DNA of 64,000 nt from DATAZK01 sp965199805 (GTDB lineage: Bacteria; Actinomycetota; Actinomycetes; Frankiales; Frankiaceae). The translations under genes were made by a program, and so were the position numbers. Shown piece after piece: positions 17,361-28,994 of this stretch. The notes beneath the pieces are model-generated. The model was not told where the DNA came from and searched no databases. It saw only the letters and a program-made list of their open reading frames with translations. The first letter of the stretch is position 1; each line of letters opens with the position of its first letter. The DNA lies in assembly GCA_965199805.1 (NCBI GenBank), contig CBDATO010000001.1, positions 1,054,001-1,118,000 of the forward strand, read 5' to 3'.

Positions 17361-18482
17361 GTGTGGGCGGCCGCCGGGGCCGCTGGACTGCTGGCGCTCG
17401 TCACCGGGCTGCTCCCCTGGGGTGACGGGCGCGACGTCACCGAGCGGGTCCTGCCCGTCCTCGGCTTCCTCGTCGCGGTGACGGTGCTGGCCGAGCTGGC
17501 CGAGCGCGCCGGGGTCTTCGAGCACGCGGCCGACCGGTTGGCCCGGATGGGCGGCGGCCGCGTACGGCGGCTGTATCTGCTGATCTGCCTGCTCGGGGCG
17601 GTCACGACGATCTTCCTGAGCCTGGACACCACCGCCGTGCTGCTCACGCCCGTGGTACTCGCGCTGGCGGCGCGGCTGTCGCTGCCGCCGCTGCCGTTCG
17701 CGCTCACTGCCGTCTGGCTGGCGAACACGGCGAGCCTGCTGCTGCCGGTCAGCAACCTCAGCAACCTGCTGGCCACCGACAAGCTGGGCCTGTCGGCGAC
17801 CGAGTACGTGGCACGCATGGCTCTGCCGGCGGCGGCCGCGATCGCCGCGACGGTCCTGGTGCTGGGGGTGCGCTTCCGGCGGGAGCTGAGCGGTGCGTAC
17901 ACCCCACCGGCGCCGCGTCAGGTGGAGGACCCGGTGCTCTTCAGGGTCAGCGCGCTCGCCTGCATCGCCTTCGGCCCGGCCGTCATCGCGGGGGCGCCGG
18001 CCTGGGCAGCGGCGACGCCCGCGGCGGCGGTCACCCTGGCTGTCTTCCTGTGGCGCCGCCGCTCCGACATCCGCTTCAGCCTCGTCCCGTGGCGGCTCGT
18101 CATCCTGGTCGAGGGCCTCTTTCTCGTCGTGGAGGCGGCCGGCCGGCACGGCCTCGACCGGCTGCTGAACGACGTCATCGGCGGAGGCGGCGACTGGCGG
18201 GTCGGTGGCATCGCGGCGGGCGCGGCCAACGCGTTCAACAACCTGCCCGCCTACCTCGCCCTCGAGCGACAGACCTCGCAGCACGACCTGCTGGCCCTGC
18301 TGTGCGGCATCAACATCGGCCCGCTCGTCCTGCTGTGGGGATCGCTGGCGACGCTGCTCTGGCGCGAGCGCTGCAAGGCGCGTGGGCTGGAGATCTCGGC
18401 CGGTCAGTTCGCCCGGGTGGGCTTGGTCGGCATGCCGATCGTGTTGGCCGCAGCGCTAGGCGCGTTGACCCTGGTGAATTGA
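17361..18482 (+). CDS. ArsB/SLC13-like integral membrane permease
   Basis: This 373-residue protein has about ten hydrophobic segments. It starts at GTG 17361, immediately after the LapA stop, so translation is probably coupled. The motif FLSLDTTAVLLTPVVLALA near residue 90, and its later counterpart ANAFNNLPAYLAL near residue 290, form the inverted pair of re-entrant signatures seen in the ArsB/NhaD (ion transporter) superfamily. Candidate substrates are arsenite, another anion or Na+/H+. No arsR or arsC is adjacent, so an arsenic role is unsupported. Its 3' end overlaps the convergent cysG by 27 bp. Confidence 0.8.
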   Translation: MWAAAGAAGLLALVTGLLPWGDGRDVTERVLPVLGFLVAVTVLAELAERAGVFEHAADRLARMGGGRVRRLYLLICLLGAVTTIFLSLDTTAVLLTPVVLALAARLSLPPLPFALTAVWLANTASLLLPVSNLSNLLATDKLGLSATEYVARMALPAAAAIAATVLVLGVRFRRELSGAYTPPAPRQVEDPVLFRVSALACIAFGPAVIAGAPAWAAATPAAAVTLAVFLWRRRSDIRFSLVPWRLVILVEGLFLVVEAAGRHGLDRLLNDVIGGGGDWRVGGIAAGAANAFNNLPAYLALERQTSQHDLLALLCGINIGPLVLLWGSLATLLWRERCKARGLEISAGQFARVGLVGMPIVLAAALGALTLVN

Positions 18483-19706
18483 CTGCAGCTGCGTGAGCAC
18501 GCTGACCACGTCGCCGATGACGCTGACCGCGGGCGCCGCGAGCCCGAAGTCGGCTGCCGCCTTCTTCACCTCGCCGAGGGTGCTGACGAGCACGCGTTGA
18601 TTGGAGGTGCTGCCCTCCTGGACGCAGGCGATGGACGTCGCCGGGTTGCGGCCGGCGGCGAGCAGGGCGTCGGCGATGGCCGGCAGTGTGTGCACCGCCA
18701 TCAGCAGCACGATGGTTGCGGTCCCGGAGCCCATGCGCTCCCAGTCGACCGTCGAATCCGGGTGCCCCGGCGGCAGGTGACCGGAGGCGACGACGAACTC
18801 CTGCGCCACCCCGCGGTGCGTCACCGGGATACCGGCGAGACCGGGTACGGCGATCGCCGACGTCACGCCAGGGACGACGGTGACCGGGATGCCGGCCTCG
18901 GCGCATTCGAGCAGCTCCTCGCCGCCACGGCCGAAGATGAACGGGTCGCCGCCCTTGAGCCGGACGACCGTCGCACCCCGGCGCGCCCGGTCGATCAGCG
19001 TCGCGATGATGTCTTCCTGCTTGGCCGCCGGGCCGCGCGGGCTCTTGCCCACGTCGATGACCTCGACGTCGGCCGGCAGGTCGGCCAGCAGCGATCGTGG
19101 CCCGAGCCGGTCGGCCACGACGACGTCGGCCTCGCGTACCGCCCGCATCCCGCGCACGGTGATGAGGTCGGGATCGCCCGGCCCGCCACCGACCAGGATC
19201 ACCCGGCCGACCGCGCCCGGCTCACGTCCGCGACGGGCAGGTGAATGCACCGAGCCGTCGTGCAGCTGGTCGACCACGGTGTCGCGAATACGCGCCGACC
19301 GCCGGGGGTCACCCGACGTGATGGCGACCGCGATGCCCTCGACCTCGCCGGCTGCGGGGGTCACGGCGGCGGTCTCGGCTGCGGTGTCGGCGCGTACGCA
19401 CCACACCCCTGCCGCATCGGCATCGGCGGCGACCGCGCGCTGCACGGCGTCGTCCGCCGTGCACGCCTGCACGAGCCAGGCACCGGCCACGTCGGCGGGC
19501 AGGTAGCGCCGGCGTACGAGGGTCGCCTGACCGCGCGACGCATCGGCGAGCTCCCCCACCTCACGTGACGGCGTGGGATCGACGATGTCGACGAGCGCAC
19601 CGGCGGCGAGCAGCGCCGGGATGCGGCGCGCGGCGACCGCCCCTCCCCCGACGACGAGCACCCGGCGGCCCGCCAGGCGCAACGTGAGGGGATAGAACTC
19701 GGTCAC
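18456..19706 (-). CDS. cysG: Siroheme synthase: precorrin-2 dehydrogenase plus uroporphyrinogen-III methyltransferase
   Basis: This 416-residue fusion enzyme is in siroheme biosynthesis. The N-terminal domain (about 1-150) begins LAGRRVLVVGGGAVAARR, the NAD-binding fold that oxidises precorrin-2 and, in CysG, inserts iron. The C-terminal domain (about 165-410) is a SUMT methylase with VGGGPGDPDLITVRG, VRLKGGDPFIFGRGGEE and VVPGVTSAIAVP. It makes the prosthetic group of sulfite and nitrite reductases, and its first step also feeds cobalamin synthesis. No reductase genes are adjacent. The protein is somewhat shorter than E. coli CysG but has both parts. Confidence 0.93.
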   Translation of the reverse strand: MTEFYPLTLRLAGRRVLVVGGGAVAARRIPALLAAGALVDIVDPTPSREVGELADASRGQATLVRRRYLPADVAGAWLVQACTADDAVQRAVAADADAAGVWCVRADTAAETAAVTPAAGEVEGIAVAITSGDPRRSARIRDTVVDQLHDGSVHSPARRGREPGAVGRVILVGGGPGDPDLITVRGMRAVREADVVVADRLGPRSLLADLPADVEVIDVGKSPRGPAAKQEDIIATLIDRARRGATVVRLKGGDPFIFGRGGEELLECAEAGIPVTVVPGVTSAIAVPGLAGIPVTHRGVAQEFVVASGHLPPGHPDSTVDWERMGSGTATIVLLMAVHTLPAIADALLAAGRNPATSIACVQEGSTSNQRVLVSTLGEVKKAAADFGLAAPAVSVIGDVVSVLTQLQSIHQGQRA

Positions 19707-19745
19707 CCCTCCATCCTGCCGGTTACTTCCCGATTGCGGTCGGGC

Positions 19746-21535
19746 TCAGGCCGGCAGCGGCGTCTTCACCATGCCCTGCATCTCGCCGTCGGCCCGCCAG
19801 TCGGCGAGCAGGTCGCGCAGTTCGACGGGGCTGCGCAGGTAGCAGGCCGATCGCATGTCGCGCTCGTCCGGGATCTGCAGCTCGTTGTTCTGGTAGCCGG
19901 GTGTACAGGCCGACATGTAGCTCGAGTAGCCGCCGACGGTGGACACCACGATCCGGAACCAGGCGGCCTCGGCCTGCCGGTCGGGCTCGATCAGCACCTG
20001 CTCGTCGAGCGCCTGCTTGATCGCGTACGCGGTGTGCTCGGCCGTCTTTGTCGCCGGATACGCGAAGTTGATGTGCGCGCCGTTCTGGATGTGGCTGTTC
20101 ATCGCGAAGTTCGGGAAGTCGTGGGTCCAGATGCCGTGCAGGGTCCAGGCGCCCTTCGCCCACGCCTCGGACAGCGGCTCGCCGGCCTTGCCGACCGGGT
20201 CGAACCCGAGCCGGTGGGTGTAGAAAGTGCCCGGCGCCTCGAAGCCGGACGCGTACACGATGACGTCGACCGGGTACTCGACGCCGTTGGCGACGATGCC
20301 CCGCTCGGTGACCTTCTCGACGCCGTAGCCCTGGGTGTCGACGAGCGTGACGTTGCTGCGGTTGAAGGTCGGCAGGTAGTCGTCGTGGTAGCAGGGGCGC
20401 TTGCAGCCGACGCCGTACCAGGGCTGCAGGGCCTCCGCGGTGGCCGGGTCCTCGACGATGTCGGCGATGCGCTGCCGGATACCGGTCATGAGCTGCAGGT
20501 CGTGCGCCTTGAGCGCCTCGGCCTCCGCCTCGTCCGCGGGCAGCTTGCGGATGTCGACCGCGAACATCTCGGTCCAGCCGTCCTGGATCAGGTCGACCTC
20601 GGGTGCCTCGCCGATGGTGGTGGCGACGAAGTTGTCCTGGCGCTCCTGCTGCCAGCCGGGCTTCGCGGTGATCTCGGCGAACCACTCCGGATCCGTCTCG
20701 CGCTGACCACGCACCCCGACGATCGACGGCGTGCGCTGGAAGACGTGCAGCGACTTCGCGGCGGCGGCGAGCTTCGGCACCACCTGGATGGCGGTGGCCC
20801 CGGTGCCGATGATCGCAACGGTCTTGTCGTGCAACTGTCCATCGGGACGTCCGGAGCACCACCGGTGAAGCCGTAATCCCAGCGGCTGGTGTGGAACGAA
20901 TGGCCCTGGAAGTCCTCGATCCCGGGGATGCCCGGCAGCTTGGCCTTGTGCAGCAGGCCGCCGCAGATCACGACGAAGCGGGCCGAGAACACGTCGCCGC
21001 GGTTGGTGGTGACCTGCCAGCGCGAGACCGTCTCGTCCCACTCCATCGCCGTGATCTCGGTCTGGAAGACGGCGTTGCGGTACATGTCGAAGTGGCGGCC
21101 GAGCTTCTGCGCGTACTCGAAGATCTCCTGGGCGTGCGCGTAGCGCTTGGTCGGCATGTAGCCGACCTCCTCGAGCAGCGGCAGGTACGTGTACGACTCG
21201 ACGTCGCACATGCAGCCGGGGTAGCGGTTCCAGTACCAGGTGCCGCCGAAGTCACCGGCCTTGTCGACGATGCGGTAGTCGGTCACGCCCCGCTTGGTCA
21301 GGTAGGCCGCGGTGCTCATGCCCGCCCACCCGGCGCCGACGATGAGCACGTCGGTCGACTCCGCCCGCGGGTCGCGCTCGAAGAGCTCGCTGAACGGGTC
21401 GGCGTCGAAGCTGAGGTTGAGGTCGTCGAGCGAGCGGTAGTCCCGGCCACCGGCGGCGATCCGCTTGTCACGCTCGCGGTGGTAGTGCGCCTCCACGTCG
21501 GCAACTTCGGCAGACGTGAATTCCGGCTCGCTCAT
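19746..21535 (-). pseudogene. Flavin-containing monooxygenase (Baeyer-Villiger type), frameshifted
   Basis: Two overlapping frames together encode one monooxygenase of about 595 residues. The N-terminal frame (from ATG 21535) has the FAD motif VLIVGAGWAGMSTA, GGTWYWNRYPGCMCDVES and FHTSRWDYGFTGG. The C-terminal frame has the NADPH motif VAIIGTGATAIQVVP and continues to a normal end at 19746. The join is at about 20,836-20,842, where reading passes from VPMD to QLHDKTV. One missing base explains it. The FxGxxxHxxxW/Y-like Baeyer-Villiger fingerprint (FQGHSFHTSRW) is present, so the ancestral enzyme probably oxidised ketones. The rest of both frames is undamaged, so the defect is recent or is a sequencing error. 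Confidence 0.85.
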
Positions 21536-21598
21536 GCGGCTCCCTGCACCCGACGATGTGACTGACTACAGCCTCGCATCCCGACCCGAGGAGACGAC

Positions 21599-22234
21599 GT
21601 GCAGCCCTTCACGCTGACCGGTGACCGCATCCGGCTCGAGCCGATGGCGCCCGCCCACGCGGCCGGGCTCGCCGCGGCGGCGGCCGAGGACCGGCGCTCG
21701 TACGCGTACACCTGGGTCCCCGACGGGCCGGACGAGGCGGCCGCGTACGTCGCCGGCGCGATCGAGGAACAGCAGCGCGGACGGTCACTGGCCTGGACGG
21801 TCGTGGACCAGCGGGACGAGCGGGTGCTCGGGACGACCCGCTACCTCGACCTGCAGGTGTTCACCGCGCCGCCGCCGTTGCCGTTCGACCCCGGGCCGCT
21901 GCCGGACGCCGAACGACCGCCGACCGTCCTCGAGATCGGCGCCACCTGGTACGCGACCTCCGCGCAAGGCTCCGGCGTCAACGCGGCCTGCAAATTGCTT
22001 CTGCTCGGACACGCCTTCGAGGCCTGGCCGGTCATCCGGGTCACCCTGAAGACCGACGCGCGCAACGACCGGTCACGTCGGGCCATCGAGCGTTTGGGCG
22101 CCCGTTTCGAAGGGGTGCGCCTGCGGCATTGCCCGGCGAGCGACGGCGGCATCCGCGACACGGCGTATTACGCGATCCTGGCCGAGGACTGGCCCGACGT
22201 ATGCGCCGAATTGCTCCGGCGGCTTTCCGGCTGA
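21599..22234 (+). CDS. GNAT-family N-acetyltransferase
   Basis: This 211-residue protein starts at GTG 21599 and resembles RimJ/RimL-type acetyltransferases. The N-terminal strand FTLTGDRIRLEPM and the central EIGATWYATSAQGSGVN segment are characteristic; the latter holds the Q/R-x-x-G-x-G/A-like acetyl-CoA loop. A later stretch, VTLKTDARNDRSRRAIERLG, is the typical RimL ending in which a neighbour residue is replaced. Substrate unknown; many relatives act on protein N-termini or small amines. It is divergent from the monooxygenase by 63 bp. Confidence 0.85.
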   Translation: MQPFTLTGDRIRLEPMAPAHAAGLAAAAAEDRRSYAYTWVPDGPDEAAAYVAGAIEEQQRGRSLAWTVVDQRDERVLGTTRYLDLQVFTAPPPLPFDPGPLPDAERPPTVLEIGATWYATSAQGSGVNAACKLLLLGHAFEAWPVIRVTLKTDARNDRSRRAIERLGARFEGVRLRHCPASDGGIRDTAYYAILAEDWPDVCAELLRRLSG

Positions 22235-22280
22235 CCTTTCGGCGGTTGTGCGACCTCGGGACGTGGGCCACAATTCGCTC

Positions 22281-22520
22281 ATGGTCGCCAGGGTGACGCC
22301 GCTGCCGAACCGCGGTCAGGTGTTCTTCGACGAGCGCGACCCGGACCGCACGATGCGTGTCTCGTGGCGCCCGCAGGAAGGCGTCTTCGTGCTCAGCCTG
22401 TGGCGGGAAGCCGAATGCACCGGCACCTTCCGGCTGCCCAAGGAGCAGCTTTCGGGCCTCATGGCAGCCATGGTCGATCAGTTGACTAGCGGATCGCACT
22501 TTCGTAGCGCCGCCGGCTGA
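22281..22520 (+). CDS. Small conserved actinobacterial protein, function unknown
   Basis: This 79-residue protein starts at ATG 22281. It contains DERDPDRTMRVSWRPQEGVF and a C-terminal helix (EQLSGLMAAMVDQLT). I recall near-identical small proteins in many actinomycetes annotated only as hypothetical. It has no signal, membrane segment or Cys. It lies 46 bp after the acetyltransferase on the same strand and is convergent with the acyl-CoA dehydrogenase. The open frame extends upstream to 22248, but the ATG matches the start of the conserved part. Confidence 0.75.
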   Translation: MVARVTPLPNRGQVFFDERDPDRTMRVSWRPQEGVFVLSLWREAECTGTFRLPKEQLSGLMAAMVDQLTSGSHFRSAAG

Positions 22521-22530
22521 ATTCGCCGCG

Positions 22531-23745
<1,215 letters not shown>

Positions 23746-23823
23746 GCCGTTCTCAATACCGGTTTCCGGGCGCGAACGTCGTCGCGCCGGGCGGATGCGC
23801 GCCTCGCTCGTTAGCCTGCCGTT

Positions 23824-24435
23824 GTGCGCGCAACTGGATACGGGGCTGAGGTCCCGTCACAGCGAGACCGGCGCACCGAGCTGATCGACGCTGCGGACCG
23901 CGTGGTGCGCCGTCACGGCGAGAAGACGTCCGCGGCCCTGATCGCCAAAGAAGCCGGGAGCACCAAGCCGATCATCTACCGCCACTTCGCGGACATCGAC
24001 GACCTCTACCGAGCGCTGGCAGATCGCTACCGGGCGAAGCTCACGCAGCGAACCCTGGCCGTCCGCCCGGCCGAGCTCGATCGGATCACGCGCTACCGCA
24101 CCGTGATCACCGCCTATCTGCAGACGGTCGAGGGCGCGCCGAACTTCTGGCGCTTCGTGATGAGCAAAGGCGGGGGCGAGAGCGGGGCGTTGTCGTGGTT
24201 CGCCCACGGCTGGGCGGTCGACCTGGCGGCGTACTTCGTCCTGGAGGCCGGCGACCAGCCCGATCCGGTGCGCGCGAGCGTCCTCGGCTTCGGCCTGATC
24301 GGCGCGCTGCAGGGCGTCGTCGGCTGGTGGCTGCAGCAGGGCTGCCCTGACCGCGAGGCCGTCGCGCAGGCGCTCGCCGACCTCTTCGTCCACGGCCTGC
24401 CGCAGCAGGTGGTCCAGCCGCCCCTCACCTGCTGA
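23824..24435 (+). CDS. TetR-family transcriptional regulator
   Basis: This 203-residue protein starts at GTG 23824. The DNA-binding domain is in residues 14-62: RRTELIDAADRVVRRHGEK, then the helix-turn-helix TSAALIAKEAGSTKPIIYRHF. The remaining 140 residues form the ligand-binding helical domain, with a Trp-rich face (GWWLQQG) suggesting a hydrophobic ligand. It is divergent from the acyl-CoA dehydrogenase and probably represses it until an acyl-CoA or fatty acid binds. No clear palindromic operator is visible in the short gap. Confidence 0.88.
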   Translation: MRATGYGAEVPSQRDRRTELIDAADRVVRRHGEKTSAALIAKEAGSTKPIIYRHFADIDDLYRALADRYRAKLTQRTLAVRPAELDRITRYRTVITAYLQTVEGAPNFWRFVMSKGGGESGALSWFAHGWAVDLAAYFVLEAGDQPDPVRASVLGFGLIGALQGVVGWWLQQGCPDREAVAQALADLFVHGLPQQVVQPPLTC

Positions 24436-24446
24436 AGCGGGCTGGA

Positions 24447-24917
24447 CTACTTCTTGCGTTTCTTGGCGGCCTTCTTCTTCGCTTTCTTGCCGGCCTGCTT
24501 GATCGTCTTCTGCGCCGCTGCTGTCTTGACGATCGCGGATGCCGAAGCCGTCTTGGACCGCTTCCGTCGTTTGATGATCAGGCGCAGCACGGCCAGCCCA
24601 CCGGCGACCATGCCGACCCGGTCCCAGCGCACCGAGCGGCCGCGGGTCTCCCGGGCCTCCCGCAGCGACGACGCGACGCGCGCGGGCAGCGGCTGCTGAC
24701 CGTCGGACGCGCCGGCCGGAAGCGCGGGGCGGCTCGAGGCCGGGATCGGCTGCGCCGTGCCCTTCGCGCGCAGCTCCTCGACCTTCGCCTTGACCGTCTC
24801 GACCGAACGCGAGGCGACGCGCTTGGGGCTCATCCGGTCGGCGATCGCGTCGATCGTGGACGCGAGCTCCGCCCGGGTCTGCTCGATCTGGCGCTGGATC
24901 TCGGCTGGCTCCGGCAC
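24447..24917 (-). CDS. DUF3618-family protein with a Lys-rich tail
   Basis: This is a 156-residue protein. The N-terminal 45 residues (EIQRQIEQTRAELASTIDAI, then ADRMSPKR) are the DUF3618 signature found in actinobacteria, usually beside membrane-stress or holin-like genes. A hydrophobic patch (VGMVAGGLAVLRLI, about 108-121) may touch the membrane. The last 35 residues are strongly basic, with runs of Ala and Lys reminiscent of histone H1-like tails. That suggests binding to nucleic acid or acidic polymers. Function is unknown. Confidence 0.8.
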   Translation of the reverse strand: MPEPAEIQRQIEQTRAELASTIDAIADRMSPKRVASRSVETVKAKVEELRAKGTAQPIPASSRPALPAGASDGQQPLPARVASSLREARETRGRSVRWDRVGMVAGGLAVLRLIIKRRKRSKTASASAIVKTAAAQKTIKQAGKKAKKKAAKKRKK

Positions 24918-24993
24918 GGCCTTGGCTCCCTGGGTCTCACGGTGCTGATCTGCAACGGTCGGACTGTGCCGCAGATGATCGGTTCAGTCTGCC

Positions 24994-25755
24994 TCACCTG
25001 CCCCGAAATCCACGTGGTGACTCGGGCCTGCGCAGACCGGCCGCGAGATCGGCGGGCATGTGCTTGACCGCCTCCCGCAAGGAGAGGCCGCTGATCCGGC
25101 CGAGGCGGGGGCATACCCAGTCGGCGACGAGCTCCGGACGGCGCTTCGAGGTGTCACGCAGCACCCAGCCGATGGCCTTGCGGATGAAGAACTCTCGCTC
25201 CTCCAGCATCCCGTCGGCCAGCCGGGCGAAGTGCTCCCAGTCGCCCTCCCCCCGGCGCAGTGGGACGAGCAGCGCCAGCAGCGCCGCCCGACGCAGCCAC
25301 AAGTTGTCGTCCTCCGCCCAGCGGTCGAGCACCGGATCGAGGCTGGGGAAGCGGTGCACCATGTCACCGGCGACGTCGCAGCTCAGCGGGTCGACCAGCG
25401 CCCAGGTGGTGCTCTCGCGCAGCATCCGCTCGACAAGGGCGAGATCCGCGGGCTCAGCCCGGTCGCTGTCGGCGGTGAGCAGCAGGACGGCGGCGAGCCG
25501 GCGCTCGAAGACGGGATCGGCGGCCGGCTCGGTCCAGAGGATCTCGGCGAGGGTGCGTACGGCGGCGGCCGACCGCTCGGGGTGCTCGCGCAGCAGCGCC
25601 TTCACAGCCGCCCGGGTCTGCGGCACCGTCGTGCCGACGAAGCGCAGCGAGCTCTTCAGGTACGCCTTCGAGCCCTCGGCCCGCTCCGGCGTCCCGATCG
25701 CGGCGAGCTGCCGCTCCAGCCGGTCCGCCTCGGCGCGCGGCTCAGACCCCGCCAC
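24994..25755 (-). CDS. AlkD-like DNA alkylation repair protein
   Basis: This 253-residue all-helical protein is made of HEAT-like repeats. The N-terminal GSKAYLKSSLRFVGTTVP matches the AlkD family. The segments LVDPLSCDVAGDMVHR, WAEDDNLWLRRAALL and FFIRKAIGWVLRDTSKRRPE place the conserved Trp, Asp and Arg that contact DNA. AlkD glycosylases remove bulky alkylated bases such as 3- and 7-alkylpurines without flipping them. Its start overlaps the end of the PH-domain gene by 14 bp on the same strand. A second alkylation glycosylase (tag) lies 20 kb away. Confidence 0.85.
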   Translation of the reverse strand: MAGSEPRAEADRLERQLAAIGTPERAEGSKAYLKSSLRFVGTTVPQTRAAVKALLREHPERSAAAVRTLAEILWTEPAADPVFERRLAAVLLLTADSDRAEPADLALVERMLRESTTWALVDPLSCDVAGDMVHRFPSLDPVLDRWAEDDNLWLRRAALLALLVPLRRGEGDWEHFARLADGMLEEREFFIRKAIGWVLRDTSKRRPELVADWVCPRLGRISGLSLREAVKHMPADLAAGLRRPESPRGFRGR

Positions 25756-26245
25756 GGCGGCGGCGCTGGTCGTCCTCTTCGGCGAGGTGGTGGATGGTGC
25801 GCTGCACCTCGTCGACCTTCGGGACGTTGCGCATGCGCAGCTGCCCGTGCTCGCCGGCGCTCTCGATGATGAGGTCGCCGCTGCCGGTCACCCGGTCGGC
25901 CAGCGTGTTCTCGAAGTGCACGTCGTTGAGCCGGTAGAGCGGGACGTCGCGGCCGATACGGGTGACGATGCCGGTACGGAAGAGCACCTGCCGGTTGGTG
26001 ACCACGTACTGCGTGGTCTTCCAGCGCAGCCACGGGATGAAGCTCGCGAAGAGGAGCAGCAGCACGGCGACGATGACGATCGCCCAGTCGTAGACGGCGC
26101 CGCCGGGCCCGATGGCGATCGCGAACGCCGCCAGCCCGACGACGACGGGGATCGCCGCCATCGGCAGGATCAGCTCGCGCCAGTGCGGATGGAGGTCGAA
26201 CACGATCTGCTCGCCCTGGCCGAGGTTGCGCTCGAGTTTGCCCAC
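25742..26245 (-). CDS. Membrane protein with bacterial PH domain (DUF304/bPH2)
   Basis: This is a 167-residue protein. A short N-terminus (GKLERNLGQGEQIVFDLHPH) leads into two membrane helices (about 27-48 and 54-74). A bPH2 domain follows (about 80-155), with TTQYVVTNRQVLFRTGIVTR, DVPLYRLNDVHFE and the closing GTRDLIIESAG-like strand. Such proteins are widespread in actinobacteria; their role is unclear, possibly lipid or envelope related. It lies 7 bp after birA on the same strand, in a probable birA-PH-alkD transcript. Confidence 0.85.
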   Translation of the reverse strand: MGKLERNLGQGEQIVFDLHPHWRELILPMAAIPVVVGLAAFAIAIGPGGAVYDWAIVIVAVLLLLFASFIPWLRWKTTQYVVTNRQVLFRTGIVTRIGRDVPLYRLNDVHFENTLADRVTGSGDLIIESAGEHGQLRMRNVPKVDEVQRTIHHLAEEDDQRRRRGGV

Positions 26246-26252
26246 GGCGGCA

Positions 26253-27047
26253 CTATCGCAAATGGATCACATCACCGGCAGCGAATGACCGGTCGCCGAC
26301 AACGAGCCGGCCGTCGGCGTCGATGTCGGTCGCGAGGCCCTCGTACGACTGCCCTTCCGGCAGCTCCACCCGCACCTGGCGGCCGAGGCTCACGCAGGCC
26401 GAGCGGTACGCGGGCAGCAATGCGGCCGGGTCGGAGCGCCAGCTCGCGTACGCCCGGGCGAGCGAGCGCAGCACGGCCTTCAGCACGACGGTGCGGTCGG
26501 TGGTCATCGCGCCCGCCAGGGCGAGGCTGGTCGCGCGGGCGTCGGGCAGCTCGTCGGCGCGGGTCGAGACGTTGAGCCCGATACCGATGACGACGGCCCC
26601 GCCACCGCCGGCCGGCACCTCCGCCAGCAGGCCGGCGAGCTTGCGTTCGGCGCCGGTCCCGTCCTCCAGCACGACGTCGTTCGGCCACTTGAGCCCGGCC
26701 ACGACCCCCGCCTGCTCGGTGACGGCCGCGGCGACGGCGAGGCCGGCCATGAGCGGCAGCCAGCCGCTGACCTGCGGCGGACGGAGCAGGACGCTGAAGG
26801 TCAGGCCCGCGCGCGGCGGCGACTCCCAGCTGCGGCCCTGCCGTCCCCGGCCGGCCGTCTGGTGCTCCGCGACGAGCACCGTTCCCTCCGGCGCCGAAGC
26901 GCGGGCGAGCTCGGCCAGGTCGGCGTTGGTGCTGGCCGACTGCTGCACGACGGTGAGCTCGAAACCGTCCGCGGCAAGGGCACGGGCGAGGCTCCGCGTG
27001 GCGAGCGGCGGCCGGTCGAGGTCTGAGAAACGGTCCACGTTCGTCAC
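26253..27047 (-). CDS. birA: Biotin--[acetyl-CoA-carboxylase] ligase
   Basis: This 264-residue enzyme activates biotin with ATP and attaches it to the Lys of biotin carboxyl carrier domains. The biotin-binding loop TAGRGRQGRSWESP (about 84-98), LKWPNDVVL and ERKLAGLLAEV, and the GIGLNVSTR segment, are all present. A short C-terminal SH3-like domain carries RVELPEGQSYEGLATDID. There is no N-terminal helix-turn-helix, so it is a mono-functional ligase and not a repressor. The obvious partner is the biotinylated alpha subunit encoded at 29883-31643, and it is divergent from the carboxylase beta gene by 53 bp. Confidence 0.93.
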   Translation of the reverse strand: MTNVDRFSDLDRPPLATRSLARALAADGFELTVVQQSASTNADLAELARASAPEGTVLVAEHQTAGRGRQGRSWESPPRAGLTFSVLLRPPQVSGWLPLMAGLAVAAAVTEQAGVVAGLKWPNDVVLEDGTGAERKLAGLLAEVPAGGGGAVVIGIGLNVSTRADELPDARATSLALAGAMTTDRTVVLKAVLRSLARAYASWRSDPAALLPAYRSACVSLGRQVRVELPEGQSYEGLATDIDADGRLVVGDRSFAAGDVIHLR

Positions 27048-27100
27048 GCTGCCACCGGTCCCTTGGATATCTGTCGGTCGGCCCCGATAAGTTTCTGTCC

Positions 27101-28698
<1,598 letters not shown>

Positions 28699-28702
<4 letters not shown>

Positions 28703-28974
28703 GCGGAGCGAACGAAGTTGACGCTGTGACCGGCTCCGAGGACGCGCCCACGCGTCCCTTGTTGCGGGTGGTCAAGGGCGACCCGACCCCGGAGGAGCTG
28801 GCGGCGCTCGTCGCCGTGCTCGCCTCCCGGGGCGGGGTCGCACCGGCGCCCGAGCCGGTGCGCTCCGCCTGGGCCCGGCCGGGGCACAACCTGCGCCGTC
28901 CGCTCGCCGTCGGGCCGCTGGCCTGGCGCGAGAGCGGCTTCCATTCCGGAGTGCGTACGCACGCCAGCTGGTAG
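28699..28974 (+). CDS. Acyl-CoA carboxylase epsilon subunit
   Basis: This 91-residue protein is found only in actinobacteria. The core RVVKGDPTPEELAALVAVLA followed by a Ser-Ala-Trp (RSAWARPG) and a Pro-Gly-x-W ending is the AccE/PccE family signature. It holds the alpha and beta subunits together and raises activity. It starts at GTG 28699 inside the last codons of the beta gene (GTGA overlap), so it is translationally coupled to it. Confidence 0.9.
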
Positions 28975-28994
28975 CTGCTGGTAGGAAGTGCGGC

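Noticed and set aside
17361..18482. Arsenic resistance determinant
   Set aside because: Only a fold-level resemblance to ArsB, and no arsR, arsC or arsA gene nearby.
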